This document shows, one piece after another, positions 42,576 to 50,147 of a stretch of DNA of 64,000 nt; position 1 is the stretch's first letter, and each line of letters starts with the position of its first letter. Source of the DNA: Azospirillum sp. 51_20 (GTDB taxonomy: Bacteria > Pseudomonadota > Alphaproteobacteria > RF32 > CAG-239). Location: contig MNTV01000018.1 of the NCBI GenBank assembly GCA_001917175.1, positions 1 through 64,000 on the forward strand, in the 5' to 3' direction. Both the position numbers and the translations under genes were made by a program. The notes beneath the pieces were generated by a model. The model had not been told where the DNA came from. It searched no databases and worked only from the letters and a program-made list of their open reading frames with translations.

Positions 42576-45008
42576 TCAGGCAAGATTTAAATATTTTGTA
42601 ACAAAGTTGTCTTCCCCGTACTGCTTAATCAGCTCTTCCACCAGCAAAACGTTCTTGCGGCCGGAATTGTAAAGCTTCAGGTAAGGTCCGAGACCGCCGA
42701 GGTTGACGTCAAGGATCACCGATTCTCCGGTAGCCGGACGGGAAAGCAGAATCGCATAAGGGAAATCACGATAAGACTTGCCGAAAATAAAGTCGGTTTC
42801 CCGCTGGTTCAGGTTCCAGTTGACGTAGTCTTCCGGCATCGCCTGCGGGTTGCGGAAGAAAATAACCGTCTGGCACTGGCCGCGGATAACCTCGCCGACC
42901 CCCAGCCGGTCGATGATGTTCGGCTGTTGGAACGCGCAAAGGTAGGCCTGACGCTTCTTACGGCCTTCCTGCAGACCGATGATGAAATAGTCGCGGAACA
43001 TCGGGTGCTTCAGCATCGGCGCGGTTTCGTCGATCATGATCAGCGACGGAACGCCGGTTTCCCCGGTTTCCGACTGAATACGGTGCATGATGTAGCTGAT
43101 GACCGCAGGCGCCAGGGTTTCATCCTCGAAAATATGGGTAAAGTCAAATGCGATAAAGCGTTTGGAGTGCAAATCCAGACTGTCGTTGGTGGCATTGAAG
43201 ATTTTGCCGTACTGGTCGGGATTGACCCAGCGGAACAGTTCGCGGCGCATGTTGCCGGTCGGCGAGAAACAACTTTTATAAAGGTTGCTCATCACCCGTT
43301 CTTCCGGACGCAGATAGTCAAATGCCGTGGTTACCGCGCGGGCGATTTCGCGTTCGGAAAGCGCGTCGTCAACCATGGTGATGGATTTCATCCAGCGGCG
43401 GAGGAAGGCCCGGTTGTTGGGCGTCGGCGCCGCGTCGAACGGATTTAAGGAAACGTTCTTTTCATCGCCGTCAAAGCCGACGTAAGCGCCTTTGACCGCA
43501 CGGGTGAAAATCTCCGCACCGCGGTGGCGGTCGAAGAAGAACACCTTCAGGTCTTTGTGGCGCATCGCCTGACCGGCCAGAAACGTCAGCAAAGTGGTCT
43601 TACCTTGACCGGTCGGACCGATAATGCAGCAGTGAGCCACGGCAGATTCTTCGGGTGAAACGTGGAATTGGAACCGGTAACCGGAACCGGTGGTGGTACG
43701 GAACACGGAGATGGCGCCCGGACCCCAGTCGCTTTTGGCAAAGCCTTCCGACGGCTTGTCAAACGAAACCGCAACCGCCGCCACCCGCGACAGATAGCGG
43801 TAAGTCCGCGGATAGGTGTCATAAGTCGGAAACTGGTTGAAGAAGCTGGCCTGGCTGACCCAGCCTTCGCGCACCGGCGTCACGCCGAACAAACGGCAGA
43901 TACGCTGCACTTCGCCTTCGGCAAAGTCAATTTCTTCCAGACTGCGCCCTTTCAGCACCAACGTCATCGCATATTCGGTCAGCGCTTGATAGTTGGCGTC
44001 GCTGTCTTCGATTGATGAAAGGGCTTCGTTATACTGGTCAATTACATCGCCGGAAAAGCTTGTCATCCGCGCCATGTTGGCCTGCTGCAGAAGCAGCGCC
44101 CGCGCATTCGGCTTAAAAATCGGCTTAATGTTGTGGAGCATGGTCAGCTCACAATCGATCGCCAGCAGGGAAACGATCATCGACTCGTCCATAAAGTCTC
44201 CGGAAGTTCTCAGCCCCATGGTAATCGCATACATTTCCTGATCGCCGGAAAAGAATTTGATAATGCCGTTTTCGCCGGTGAAATGAATATGGTCGGCCGT
44301 CAGAATTTCATTCAGCATAGCCCCTTCGGCATTGCGAACTTTCGGATCGGGTTTCGAGACCGGACTGCAAATGCGGCTGAATACGTGAAACGGACTGTCT
44401 TTCGGCAGACTGTCCTCGCTCTCAAACATTGCCCGCACGCCGTATTCGCTCAAAGTCGCCATCAGCGTCTGCGAGGCATAGTTAAGGTCTTTCAGCGCAT
44501 CCGGACGGTCGGGAATGGAAATGACCACGTAGTGGGAATTGCTGTAAACGCGGTTCAGCGTACTCTGCCAGGTGTAGGCCACCTGTTCCAGCAGCGGATT
44601 GTCAAAAGTGCCGATAATTTCATCGGGCGGAATCCTTTCGCGCAGGGTAATGACGCGGCAGGTTACCTGCAGATCGGACATGTTGTCGATCCAGGACTTT
44701 CTCGCCTCAAGCATGGAAATGTTTTTCTCTTCGGTGGCAAAGGCCAGATCCAAGCCTTCGATTTTAAACACCCGGGCAAACGAACCGTTGTAGCAGCGGA
44801 TGGTCATGCCGTCTGACATCAGTTTGTTGAAAGGCAGGAAATCCGCCACTTTGGACTCGCTCGGCTGCGGCAGAATGCTGCGCCCGAGCTTGGTTACCCA
44901 CAAACCGGCAAAAGCTGCGGCAGAAATAAAACCAATCACCGCAACGATAACTTCTTTAGCGCTCAGCCCCTGTACGAACGTGCTGAAAAAATCAAAATCA
45001 GGGTGCAA
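42576..45008 (-). CDS. virB4: VirB4 T4SS ATPase
   Basis: 810 aa, a typical VirB4 length. A hydrophobic helix near residues 18-38 may tether it to the membrane. The N-terminal CagE/TrbE/VirB4 domain is followed by the AAA-like motor with Walker A GPTGQGKTTLL (about 462-472), the family's FFDRHRGAEIF segment, Walker B SLIMIDET (about 655-662) and the downstream QQPNIID and FFRNPQA segments. VirB4 drives pilin extraction and substrate transfer. The start overlaps the end of virB3 by 11 bases, a common virB3-virB4 coupling. Confidence 0.95.
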   Translation of the reverse strand: MHPDFDFFSTFVQGLSAKEVIVAVIGFISAAAFAGLWVTKLGRSILPQPSESKVADFLPFNKLMSDGMTIRCYNGSFARVFKIEGLDLAFATEEKNISMLEARKSWIDNMSDLQVTCRVITLRERIPPDEIIGTFDNPLLEQVAYTWQSTLNRVYSNSHYVVISIPDRPDALKDLNYASQTLMATLSEYGVRAMFESEDSLPKDSPFHVFSRICSPVSKPDPKVRNAEGAMLNEILTADHIHFTGENGIIKFFSGDQEMYAITMGLRTSGDFMDESMIVSLLAIDCELTMLHNIKPIFKPNARALLLQQANMARMTSFSGDVIDQYNEALSSIEDSDANYQALTEYAMTLVLKGRSLEEIDFAEGEVQRICRLFGVTPVREGWVSQASFFNQFPTYDTYPRTYRYLSRVAAVAVSFDKPSEGFAKSDWGPGAISVFRTTTGSGYRFQFHVSPEESAVAHCCIIGPTGQGKTTLLTFLAGQAMRHKDLKVFFFDRHRGAEIFTRAVKGAYVGFDGDEKNVSLNPFDAAPTPNNRAFLRRWMKSITMVDDALSEREIARAVTTAFDYLRPEERVMSNLYKSCFSPTGNMRRELFRWVNPDQYGKIFNATNDSLDLHSKRFIAFDFTHIFEDETLAPAVISYIMHRIQSETGETGVPSLIMIDETAPMLKHPMFRDYFIIGLQEGRKKRQAYLCAFQQPNIIDRLGVGEVIRGQCQTVIFFRNPQAMPEDYVNWNLNQRETDFIFGKSYRDFPYAILLSRPATGESVILDVNLGGLGPYLKLYNSGRKNVLLVEELIKQYGEDNFVTKYLNLA

Positions 45009-45288
45009 ATTTATTCCCCTTTGTCTTATACAAATTCTTGGTTACACGATAAGTTTGTCCGAATGCCTGAATCATGCTGGAAATATGCGGTTCTTTCGTA
45101 CCCCAGAGCACGATGATTCCATGCACCAGCAAAATGCTGGCGACAAATATAATCGGGTTAATCTCGAAAGCGCCGATCGAAACGAACATGATCGGAAACT
45201 GAACGCCGAGATTAAGCAGTACCGGCAAAAACGGCCCCCACAAAATCTTGGGGGGACTGGCAACGGCTTTTAACACAGGTTCACGCAT
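44998..45288 (-). CDS. virB3: VirB3-like inner-membrane protein
   Basis: 96 aa from the ATG at 45288; a longer frame reaches 45345 but would cross the promoter at 45342-45314. Two adjacent hydrophobic segments (about 18-38 and 42-62) follow a short basic N-terminus with SPPKILWG, and a charged cytoplasmic tail (HISSMIQAFGQTYR) ends the protein. This is the VirB3/TrbD layout. VirB3 works with VirB4, whose gene overlaps it. Confidence 0.88.
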   Translation of the reverse strand: MREPVLKAVASPPKILWGPFLPVLLNLGVQFPIMFVSIGAFEINPIIFVASILLVHGIIVLWGTKEPHISSMIQAFGQTYRVTKNLYKTKGNKFAP

Positions 45289-45313
45289 TTCAATCCATCC
45301 TTCGTTTTTTGTG

Positions 45314-45342
45314 ATTCTACAGGAAAAGTTTTTTTTATGCAA
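45314..45342 (-). promoter_or_regulatory. Promoter of the virB3-virB11 operon
   Basis: On the minus strand TTGCAT (45342-45337), exactly 17 bases, TAGAAT (45319-45314). The start codon of virB3 lies 26 bases further on. A terminator-like hairpin of the pilin operon lies just upstream, so the core operon has its own start. Confidence 0.6.
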
Positions 45343-45344
45343 CA

Positions 45345-45453
45345 AAAAAGCTTGCCGCGGTTGACAAGCACCGGCAACGGATCAACGGGCTTCCGACGGC
45401 GCCTGCCGCCGGACGGAAAAAATGCCGCCCCGGGAGAATGAGCGGCATTTTTC
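45345..45453 (-). terminator. Terminators after the VirB2-like genes
   Basis: On the minus strand AATGCCGC pairs with GCGGCATT (45453-45417) and is followed by six T residues, 17 bases after the stop of the third pilin-like gene. A second, weaker hairpin (GCTTG/CAAGC, about 45370-45350) is followed by TTTTTT. Together they separate the pilin genes from virB3. Confidence 0.75.
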
Positions 45454-45469
45454 CGACTTTAACGATACA

Positions 45470-46564
45470 TTACCTGAAAATGTTTTTGATATCGTTCGGG
45501 ATATCCATTATGCCGTTGGCCGTACCGTTGATGGTTCCCAAATCCTGAGTAACCTCTTTTCCTTCATTGGCACCTTTGTTTTTGCCTTTGAAGAAATCAT
45601 CCACTTTTTCACCCAGGCCTTTTTCGCCTTCCTTATCGGTGTAATTGGTACCGATCGTTCCGGCGGCACCGGTAATGGCGCCGGTCGCGGTGGTGAAGTT
45701 ATCAAAGGCACCTACGCCCGCCGTGATGATTCCGCCGATGCCGTCAGCCCCCTGAACGCCCTTAACCGTAGAGTCAACGGCGTCATAAACGCTGCCCGCC
45801 GCGGAAATGACGGAACTGGCTGTATTATAAGCCTTCAGGCCTTCCTGAGCGACCGTCTTGATGCCGTCTTTGAACTTCTGCCAGCCGGTTCTGGTATCCA
45901 CTTCGGTACCCGCAGTCGCAATCGGATCAAGCTTGATGTTTTTTATGTCGGTCGTGTCGGCCATGGAAGCCAGACTGCCTCCCGGAACTCCGGAAATAGG
46001 CGCCAGAGGCTCCAACCTGCCGTCGGCACCGGTTGTCAAACCTCCGCCCAGGCCGCCGCCCGAACCGTCGGAACCGACACCGGACGAACCGCCGGCAACG
46101 GCACCGCCCGCAACCGTCGTCGAAACCGGACAATCGCCACCCTCGCATTCGCCGAAAGTCATCGAATAGTCAGCTTCCGTAAAATCCGGCTGCAGAAAAC
46201 TGCCGTAAGTCAGCTTAGCACCGGGCGCCTGGGTAAAATACTCAATAAAAGGCGTCATCATCGACAGAAGAAACAGGCTCAAGGCAATGTTGGCAAGATG
46301 CTTGAAACTGATTTTGTTGAAAATTGCGGCAAAGGTAAAAGCGATCAGACCGAAGCCGCCGAGAATATAAACGATTTTTCTGATGTCAAACAGCGTGGTC
46401 GTGATTTTGCACGCCATGGTTTTGAAAATTCCCCGTCCGGCTTCGCTTTGCATGCACCCGAGCAGATCCGCAAAAGCGTATCCAGGATTAAAGCAGACAA
46501 ACAGCGCCGTCAGCAGCAGCAACAGAGATACAGACATCCTATTTTTTAACTTAAAATTTTGCAT
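45470..46564 (-). CDS. VirB2-like protein 3 with long C-terminal extension
   Basis: 364 aa, ATG at 46564 with GGAGGG upstream. A signal peptide (to about residue 32, FAD) is followed by the VirB2/TrbC pattern: a short stretch with two cysteines, then KIVYILGGFGLIAFTFAAIF and a second helix, as in the two genes upstream. After about residue 120 a periplasmic or surface extension of about 240 residues follows: Gly/Ser-rich (GGGLGGGL), then Ala/Gly/Thr-rich helices and a charged end. The fusion of a pilin-like core to such a tail is unusual. It might be a pilus tip or an inner-membrane pilin-like adaptor. There is a 27-base gap to the preceding gene. Confidence 0.65.
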   Translation of the reverse strand: MQNFKLKNRMSVSLLLLLTALFVCFNPGYAFADLLGCMQSEAGRGIFKTMACKITTTLFDIRKIVYILGGFGLIAFTFAAIFNKISFKHLANIALSLFLLSMMTPFIEYFTQAPGAKLTYGSFLQPDFTEADYSMTFGECEGGDCPVSTTVAGGAVAGGSSGVGSDGSGGGLGGGLTTGADGRLEPLAPISGVPGGSLASMADTTDIKNIKLDPIATAGTEVDTRTGWQKFKDGIKTVAQEGLKAYNTASSVISAAGSVYDAVDSTVKGVQGADGIGGIITAGVGAFDNFTTATGAITGAAGTIGTNYTDKEGEKGLGEKVDDFFKGKNKGANEGKEVTQDLGTINGTANGIMDIPNDIKNIFR

Positions 46565-46591
46565 AGCACCCTCCTAAAATCTCTGTCCAAA

Positions 46592-46957
46592 CTATTTTGC
46601 CAGCCCCGAGTCATTGCCGCTGATCAGAGTATCGGTGATCATGGCCGGCGTAATAACCGTTTCTTCCACCATATAATTGATGATGCCGGCAGTCAGAGCA
46701 ATGACCATCAGGCCGATGATGATGGCCCCCAGCCATTTCCAGTTGAAGTTGCCGAAAAAGCCGCCGATGGCAATCGCCACGATACCGAAACCGGCAACCG
46801 CATAGATAATTTCGCGCATGCCTTTGAAGATTTCGGCGCCCTTGCTCGTCAGATCTTCAAACAGCGCGGCATAAGAATTGGTTGCAAATAAAATTGAAGA
46901 AGCTAAGAACGCAACCAATGCAAATATTATTATTTTCTTTAATTTTACGTACAACAT
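46592..46957 (-). CDS. virB2: VirB2/TrbC-like pilin 2
   Basis: 121 aa. A signal peptide of about 30 residues (SYA) and two hydrophobic helices (GMREIIYAVAGFGIVAIAIGG and WLGAIIIGLMVIALTAGII) with FNWKW between them give the VirB2/TrbC pilin plan. It is clearly related to pilin 1 (shared GFG, NWKW and second-helix pattern) but differs at both ends. Start at 46957; the ribosome site (GAAGAAAAGG region) is moderate. Lies behind the strong hairpin at 46985-47036. Confidence 0.85.
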   Translation of the reverse strand: MLYVKLKKIIIFALVAFLASSILFATNSYAALFEDLTSKGAEIFKGMREIIYAVAGFGIVAIAIGGFFGNFNWKWLGAIIIGLMVIALTAGIINYMVEETVITPAMITDTLISGNDSGLAK

Positions 46958-46984
46958 CTTCTTTTTCCTTCTTTTGTTAGCAGT

Positions 46985-47036
46985 AAAACGGGAGGGCTGT
47001 CATTGGCTAGCCAAAACTTCTGGCAGCCCTCCCCGT
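46985..47036 (-). terminator. Strong hairpin after the first pilin gene (leaky terminator)
   Basis: GGGAGGGCTG (46990-46999) pairs with CAGCCCTCCC (47024-47033), a perfect ten-base GC-rich stem, starting 16 bases after the stop of pilin 1. On the minus strand it is followed only by GTTTTACTG, a short T-run, so partial termination or 3'-end protection is more likely than a full stop. It would keep pilin 1 mRNA in excess over the genes downstream. Confidence 0.7.
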
Positions 47037-47052
47037 GGTTAAGTCACCGGGA

Positions 47053-47394
47053 CTATACACCGAAGGTATCGGTTACGCCCGTACCGGCTTTGGAACCGGC
47101 AGCATACTGAACGACGGCGTTCGCAGCAGCCAGAATAGCCAGACCGACGGCCAAAGCGGCAAACCATTTCCAGTTTACTTTACCGAAAATGGCGGCAAAG
47201 GCAACGCCGACCAGACCGAAACCGCCCAGAATGAAGATGATCGTTCTAACGGCTTCGAATACGTTAGAGACCTTCTTGCTCGCCTGGGTCATCAGGCTGG
47301 TGCCGTCAACCGCCGCGGCGTCACCGACCATCGCAACAGTTACGAACAGAACCATCGCGGCCAGTGTCCAGATATTTCTTTTAATAAATTGCAT
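47053..47394 (-). CDS. virB2: VirB2/TrbC-like major pilin
   Basis: 113 aa with AAAGGAG before the ATG at 47394. A signal peptide (GDAAA near 26-28) and two helices (FEAVRTIIFILGGFGLVGVAFAA, cut here to its FILGGFGLVGVAF core, and WFAALAVGLAILAAANAV) separated by GKVNWKW match VirB2/TrbC, and the mature size of about 85 residues is typical. First gene of the minus-strand cluster and followed by a strong hairpin, so probably the most abundant subunit. Confidence 0.9.
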   Translation of the reverse strand: MQFIKRNIWTLAAMVLFVTVAMVGDAAAVDGTSLMTQASKKVSNVFEAVRTIIFILGGFGLVGVAFAAIFGKVNWKWFAALAVGLAILAAANAVVQYAAGSKAGTGVTDTFGV

Positions 47395-47724
47395 AGTTTT
47401 TCTCCTTTAATTAATTAAAAGTGCTTTACTTATACATTTTTAGAATACCTGATTTTTTCCAAAATTACCAGCATTATCACATTTGCCGTAATTTTGATAA
47501 CATATTGTTTTTAGCAAATATTTTTCCCTGTAACAAAAAATTCATAGTTAAAAGCGGCCGTTTTTGGACAATAAAAACGAAAGACTCCGCGCCGGAATGC
47601 GGGCATCCGACATCCGGGCACGCACACTTATTTATTTTTGGCCTCGTACAGTCCGTTCTTTTCCGCGGTCCTCACAAACGCCGGAAAAAAAGCGTTAAAA
47701 TTTAGTTTTCAACAAACAATATAC
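47395..47724. other. Divergent intergenic region between virB2 and the pilus cluster
   Basis: About 330 bases, AT-rich near virB2, then GC-richer at 47575-47700. A possible leftward -10 TATTCT (47447-47442) is followed by CTAAAAAT (minus strand, 47443-47436), similar to the GCTAAAAA element at other promoters here; its -35 is poor. No RNA gene or frame with a ribosome site was found. Confidence 0.35.
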
Positions 47725-47753
47725 TTGCCAATTCCCTTATTTTAATTTATTGT
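47725..47753 (+). promoter_or_regulatory. Possible promoter of the pilus cluster
   Basis: TTGCCA (47725-47730), 17 bases, TATTGT (47748-47753), 24 bases before the start codon at 47777. The match to consensus is moderate. Confidence 0.4.
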
Positions 47754-47776
47754 TAACCATTAGAGGGGTCAAGTTA

Positions 47777-49378
47777 ATGAGAAAAAAGACTTTAAAAATA
47801 TTTGTTAACAGTTTTGTCGTTTCTCTGTTTACGATATGGGCGGTCAACGGATTGTTTGCCGTTCCCGAAAAACGAAGAAACGCGGAAATATCAATTCCCG
47901 ACAAAAACATAGCGCTCTTTTTTCAGCATGAAGCGCCGACGGTCAACTATTCCGCCTCAACGCCGGTCCGGGCCTTTTCTCTGGCCGCACTGGCGCCGAA
48001 GCCGGCCGAACGGGAAATTTTCATAGATAAAAACCTGTTTGTTTTCGACGATGAGGAAGAAGGCATCCGCATCAATTCGGTAGAAGACGCCGCCGACATT
48101 CCGCTTGAATATTCGGCCGCCGCTTCCGTTTTCAATCCGGCAAAAAGCATGACGGCAAGCAACGACTCGCAGCCGGTCGCCGAACGGCCGGCCGTTGTCG
48201 CCGCCGCAGCGCCGCAACCGGCGACGGTCGCCGACAACGTTTTTGCGGAAGAAGCCGGAACGAACCGAACGGAACCGGCCGCGGAGCGGCAGAATGCCGA
48301 AAAGCCCGCGGAAACGGCCAAAACGCAGCTGCTTGCCGCAACGCTTCCGCAGCAGGCCGACAGCGAGGCGATCCCGCTTGAATTCGGCAACGGCGCCGCC
48401 GAAAAGGTGGAAATTGCAAGCAAAGCGCCCGACAATCAGATCGCCATGGCCGACGGCGGCAAACTGAACATTGACAAGATCGCCGTCGAACAAACCGCGG
48501 AAGCGACGAAAGCGGCACCGCGCGAATGGTATGAAATGAGCGAAAAAGATACGGCCGGCAACACGGACAGCCCGTGGGTGGTCGCCAAAGGCACCCGTAA
48601 CCCCAAAAACAACCATGTTCTTGACGAAGACTTTTACAAAGGCATGAGCGAATCGGAAATCAACGCTGCCCTCAACGCACCGGAAAAAATCGCCGAAGAC
48701 GGCAAAGAAGTTCAGGTAGCGGAAATGGTCAAAAACATTCTGATCCCGATTCCGGAAGACATTATGAACGACAAAAACCTGACGCCGCAGCTGGTTTCGC
48801 CGAAGAAAAACAAAAAACAAGAAAATGAGGAAACCGCCGCGGAAAGCGACACGGCCGAAAACGACGGCAAAAGCGGCGGACTGCTGAAGAGCCTGGCCTC
48901 AATGTTCGGCAGTTCGGACGAAAACGCCGAAACCGCCGCGGACGACAATGAAAACCTGCAAACAGAAGAAAAACCGAAAAAACGCAGAGGGCTGTTCTCC
49001 GCATTCAGCCGCGACAAGTCCCCCGCCAAAATCCTGCCGGCGGAAATGAGACTTTCCTTCCAGCCGGGCAGAGCCGAAATTTCGGGCACCACGCTTCGCT
49101 GGATACAGGCTTTCGCCAACAAAGTCATCGAGGACCCGAGCGTCATTCTCGAAATCAGAATTGACCGGACCAGCTCTTTTGAACTGCAGCAAAAAAGATT
49201 AAATTTGTTACACAATATTTTAACTAATAAGGGTGTAGAGTACGAAAAAATAAATACCGTCTTCACATCCCGTGAGCCAAATTCGTTCATTATCAGGACC
49301 TTACGGATAAATGAAAACGTTAACAACACTGTGCAGGAAAGCAATAAAGGGCGGAATTTGTATTACCAGTCGTGGTAG
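47777..49378 (+). CDS. Membrane-anchored protein with OmpA-like C-terminal domain
   Basis: 533 aa from the ATG at 47777, which has AGAGGGG upstream. An N-terminal hydrophobic helix (about 8-30) could be an anchor or signal peptide. Residues about 100-250 are Ala/Pro/Glu-rich and low in complexity; about 250-400 is charged. The last 120 residues (MRLSFQPGRAEISGTTLRW, later LRI) have the strand-helix order of an OmpA-like peptidoglycan-binding domain, though the exact peptidoglycan-contact residues are not obvious. It leads the pilus cluster and may anchor the machinery to the cell wall. Not a recognised PilK or PilL homologue. Confidence 0.55.
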   Translation: MRKKTLKIFVNSFVVSLFTIWAVNGLFAVPEKRRNAEISIPDKNIALFFQHEAPTVNYSASTPVRAFSLAALAPKPAEREIFIDKNLFVFDDEEEGIRINSVEDAADIPLEYSAAASVFNPAKSMTASNDSQPVAERPAVVAAAAPQPATVADNVFAEEAGTNRTEPAAERQNAEKPAETAKTQLLAATLPQQADSEAIPLEFGNGAAEKVEIASKAPDNQIAMADGGKLNIDKIAVEQTAEATKAAPREWYEMSEKDTAGNTDSPWVVAKGTRNPKNNHVLDEDFYKGMSESEINAALNAPEKIAEDGKEVQVAEMVKNILIPIPEDIMNDKNLTPQLVSPKKNKKQENEETAAESDTAENDGKSGGLLKSLASMFGSSDENAETAADDNENLQTEEKPKKRRGLFSAFSRDKSPAKILPAEMRLSFQPGRAEISGTTLRWIQAFANKVIEDPSVILEIRIDRTSSFELQQKRLNLLHNILTNKGVEYEKINTVFTSREPNSFIIRTLRINENVNNTVQESNKGRNLYYQSW

Positions 49379-49457
49379 AATATCTGCTTGATTATTTTTT
49401 TCCAGTATGTATGATAGGTTAAAAAATATGAATAAAAACAGCTTAGGAAACACAAAA

Positions 49458-50147
49458 ATGAACTACAAATTTCTTTTATCAGCCGGTTTTTTAGGAGTTC
49501 TGCTGTTATCGGGTTGTGCAAGCAACAACGATTATGAATACAACTATTCGGAAGCACCGGCTGCTCCGGGCACGACGGTCAAACAAACCTGTCCGGCCGG
49601 ACAATATCCCACTCCGGGCATTACCGGCTGCGCCGCCGAAGACGAATTTGTAAATTATACGAAAGTTGCCGCCGATTATCGCGAATACGGCGAAAGGACA
49701 CCGCGCGACCATCTGGTCGTTCAGGCCGGTGCCGGCAGCAACATGTCCGCCACCATTCCGCCTTCAATTGATGGAGAAGTCGTTGATTATGAGGAAGAAA
49801 TCACCGTTGACGAAACTCAGCAGAACGTCAGCGACGACGGTGAGGCCGGCACCGGAGACGGCTACAATGCCGACGACCCGGTCGAAGACTGGCTGGCGGA
49901 AGAAGGAAAAAGCCTGAAGCTGTTGTTGACGGAATGGTGCGATCGCGCCGGCTGGCGGCTGATCTGGAACACTAACCGCAACTATACCCTAACCGCCGGA
50001 GCCATGTTCCGGGGGCGTTTTGCCGACGTCAGTTCGGCTTTGGTCAGAGCCTTTGCCAGAGCACGGCCGGCACCGATCGCAACATTTTATAAAGGAAACC
50101 GCGTCTTGGTAGTCGAGACTATGGAGGATGAGAATGCGTATGAATAA
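49458..50147 (+). CDS. pilL: PilL-like lipoprotein with TcpQ domain
   Basis: 229 aa from the ATG at 49458, preferred because the lipoprotein signal peptide (LLLSGC, Cys at about 20) then starts properly; ATGs at 49407 and 49428 are possible. After an acidic low-complexity stretch, residues about 155-229 resemble the TcpQ/PilL domain: KLLLTEWCDRAGWRLIW, then NYTLTAGAMFRGRF and NRVLVVE. In R64 and TCP systems this lipoprotein supports the secretin. Its stop overlaps the start of the PilN gene, which fits that partnership. Confidence 0.75.
   Translation: MNYKFLLSAGFLGVLLLSGCASNNDYEYNYSEAPAAPGTTVKQTCPAGQYPTPGITGCAAEDEFVNYTKVAADYREYGERTPRDHLVVQAGAGSNMSATIPPSIDGEVVDYEEEITVDETQQNVSDDGEAGTGDGYNADDPVEDWLAEEGKSLKLLLTEWCDRAGWRLIWNTNRNYTLTAGAMFRGRFADVSSALVRAFARARPAPIATFYKGNRVLVVETMEDENAYE

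Noticed and set aside
22092..47394. Assignment as a Dot/Icm (I-type) system because the VirB10-like proteins have repeats like DotG
   Set aside because: Gene order and clear VirB2, VirB3, VirB4, VirB8, VirB9 and VirB11 signatures fit a P-type VirB system; no DotA-DotO, IcmT or DotU/IcmF set is seen.
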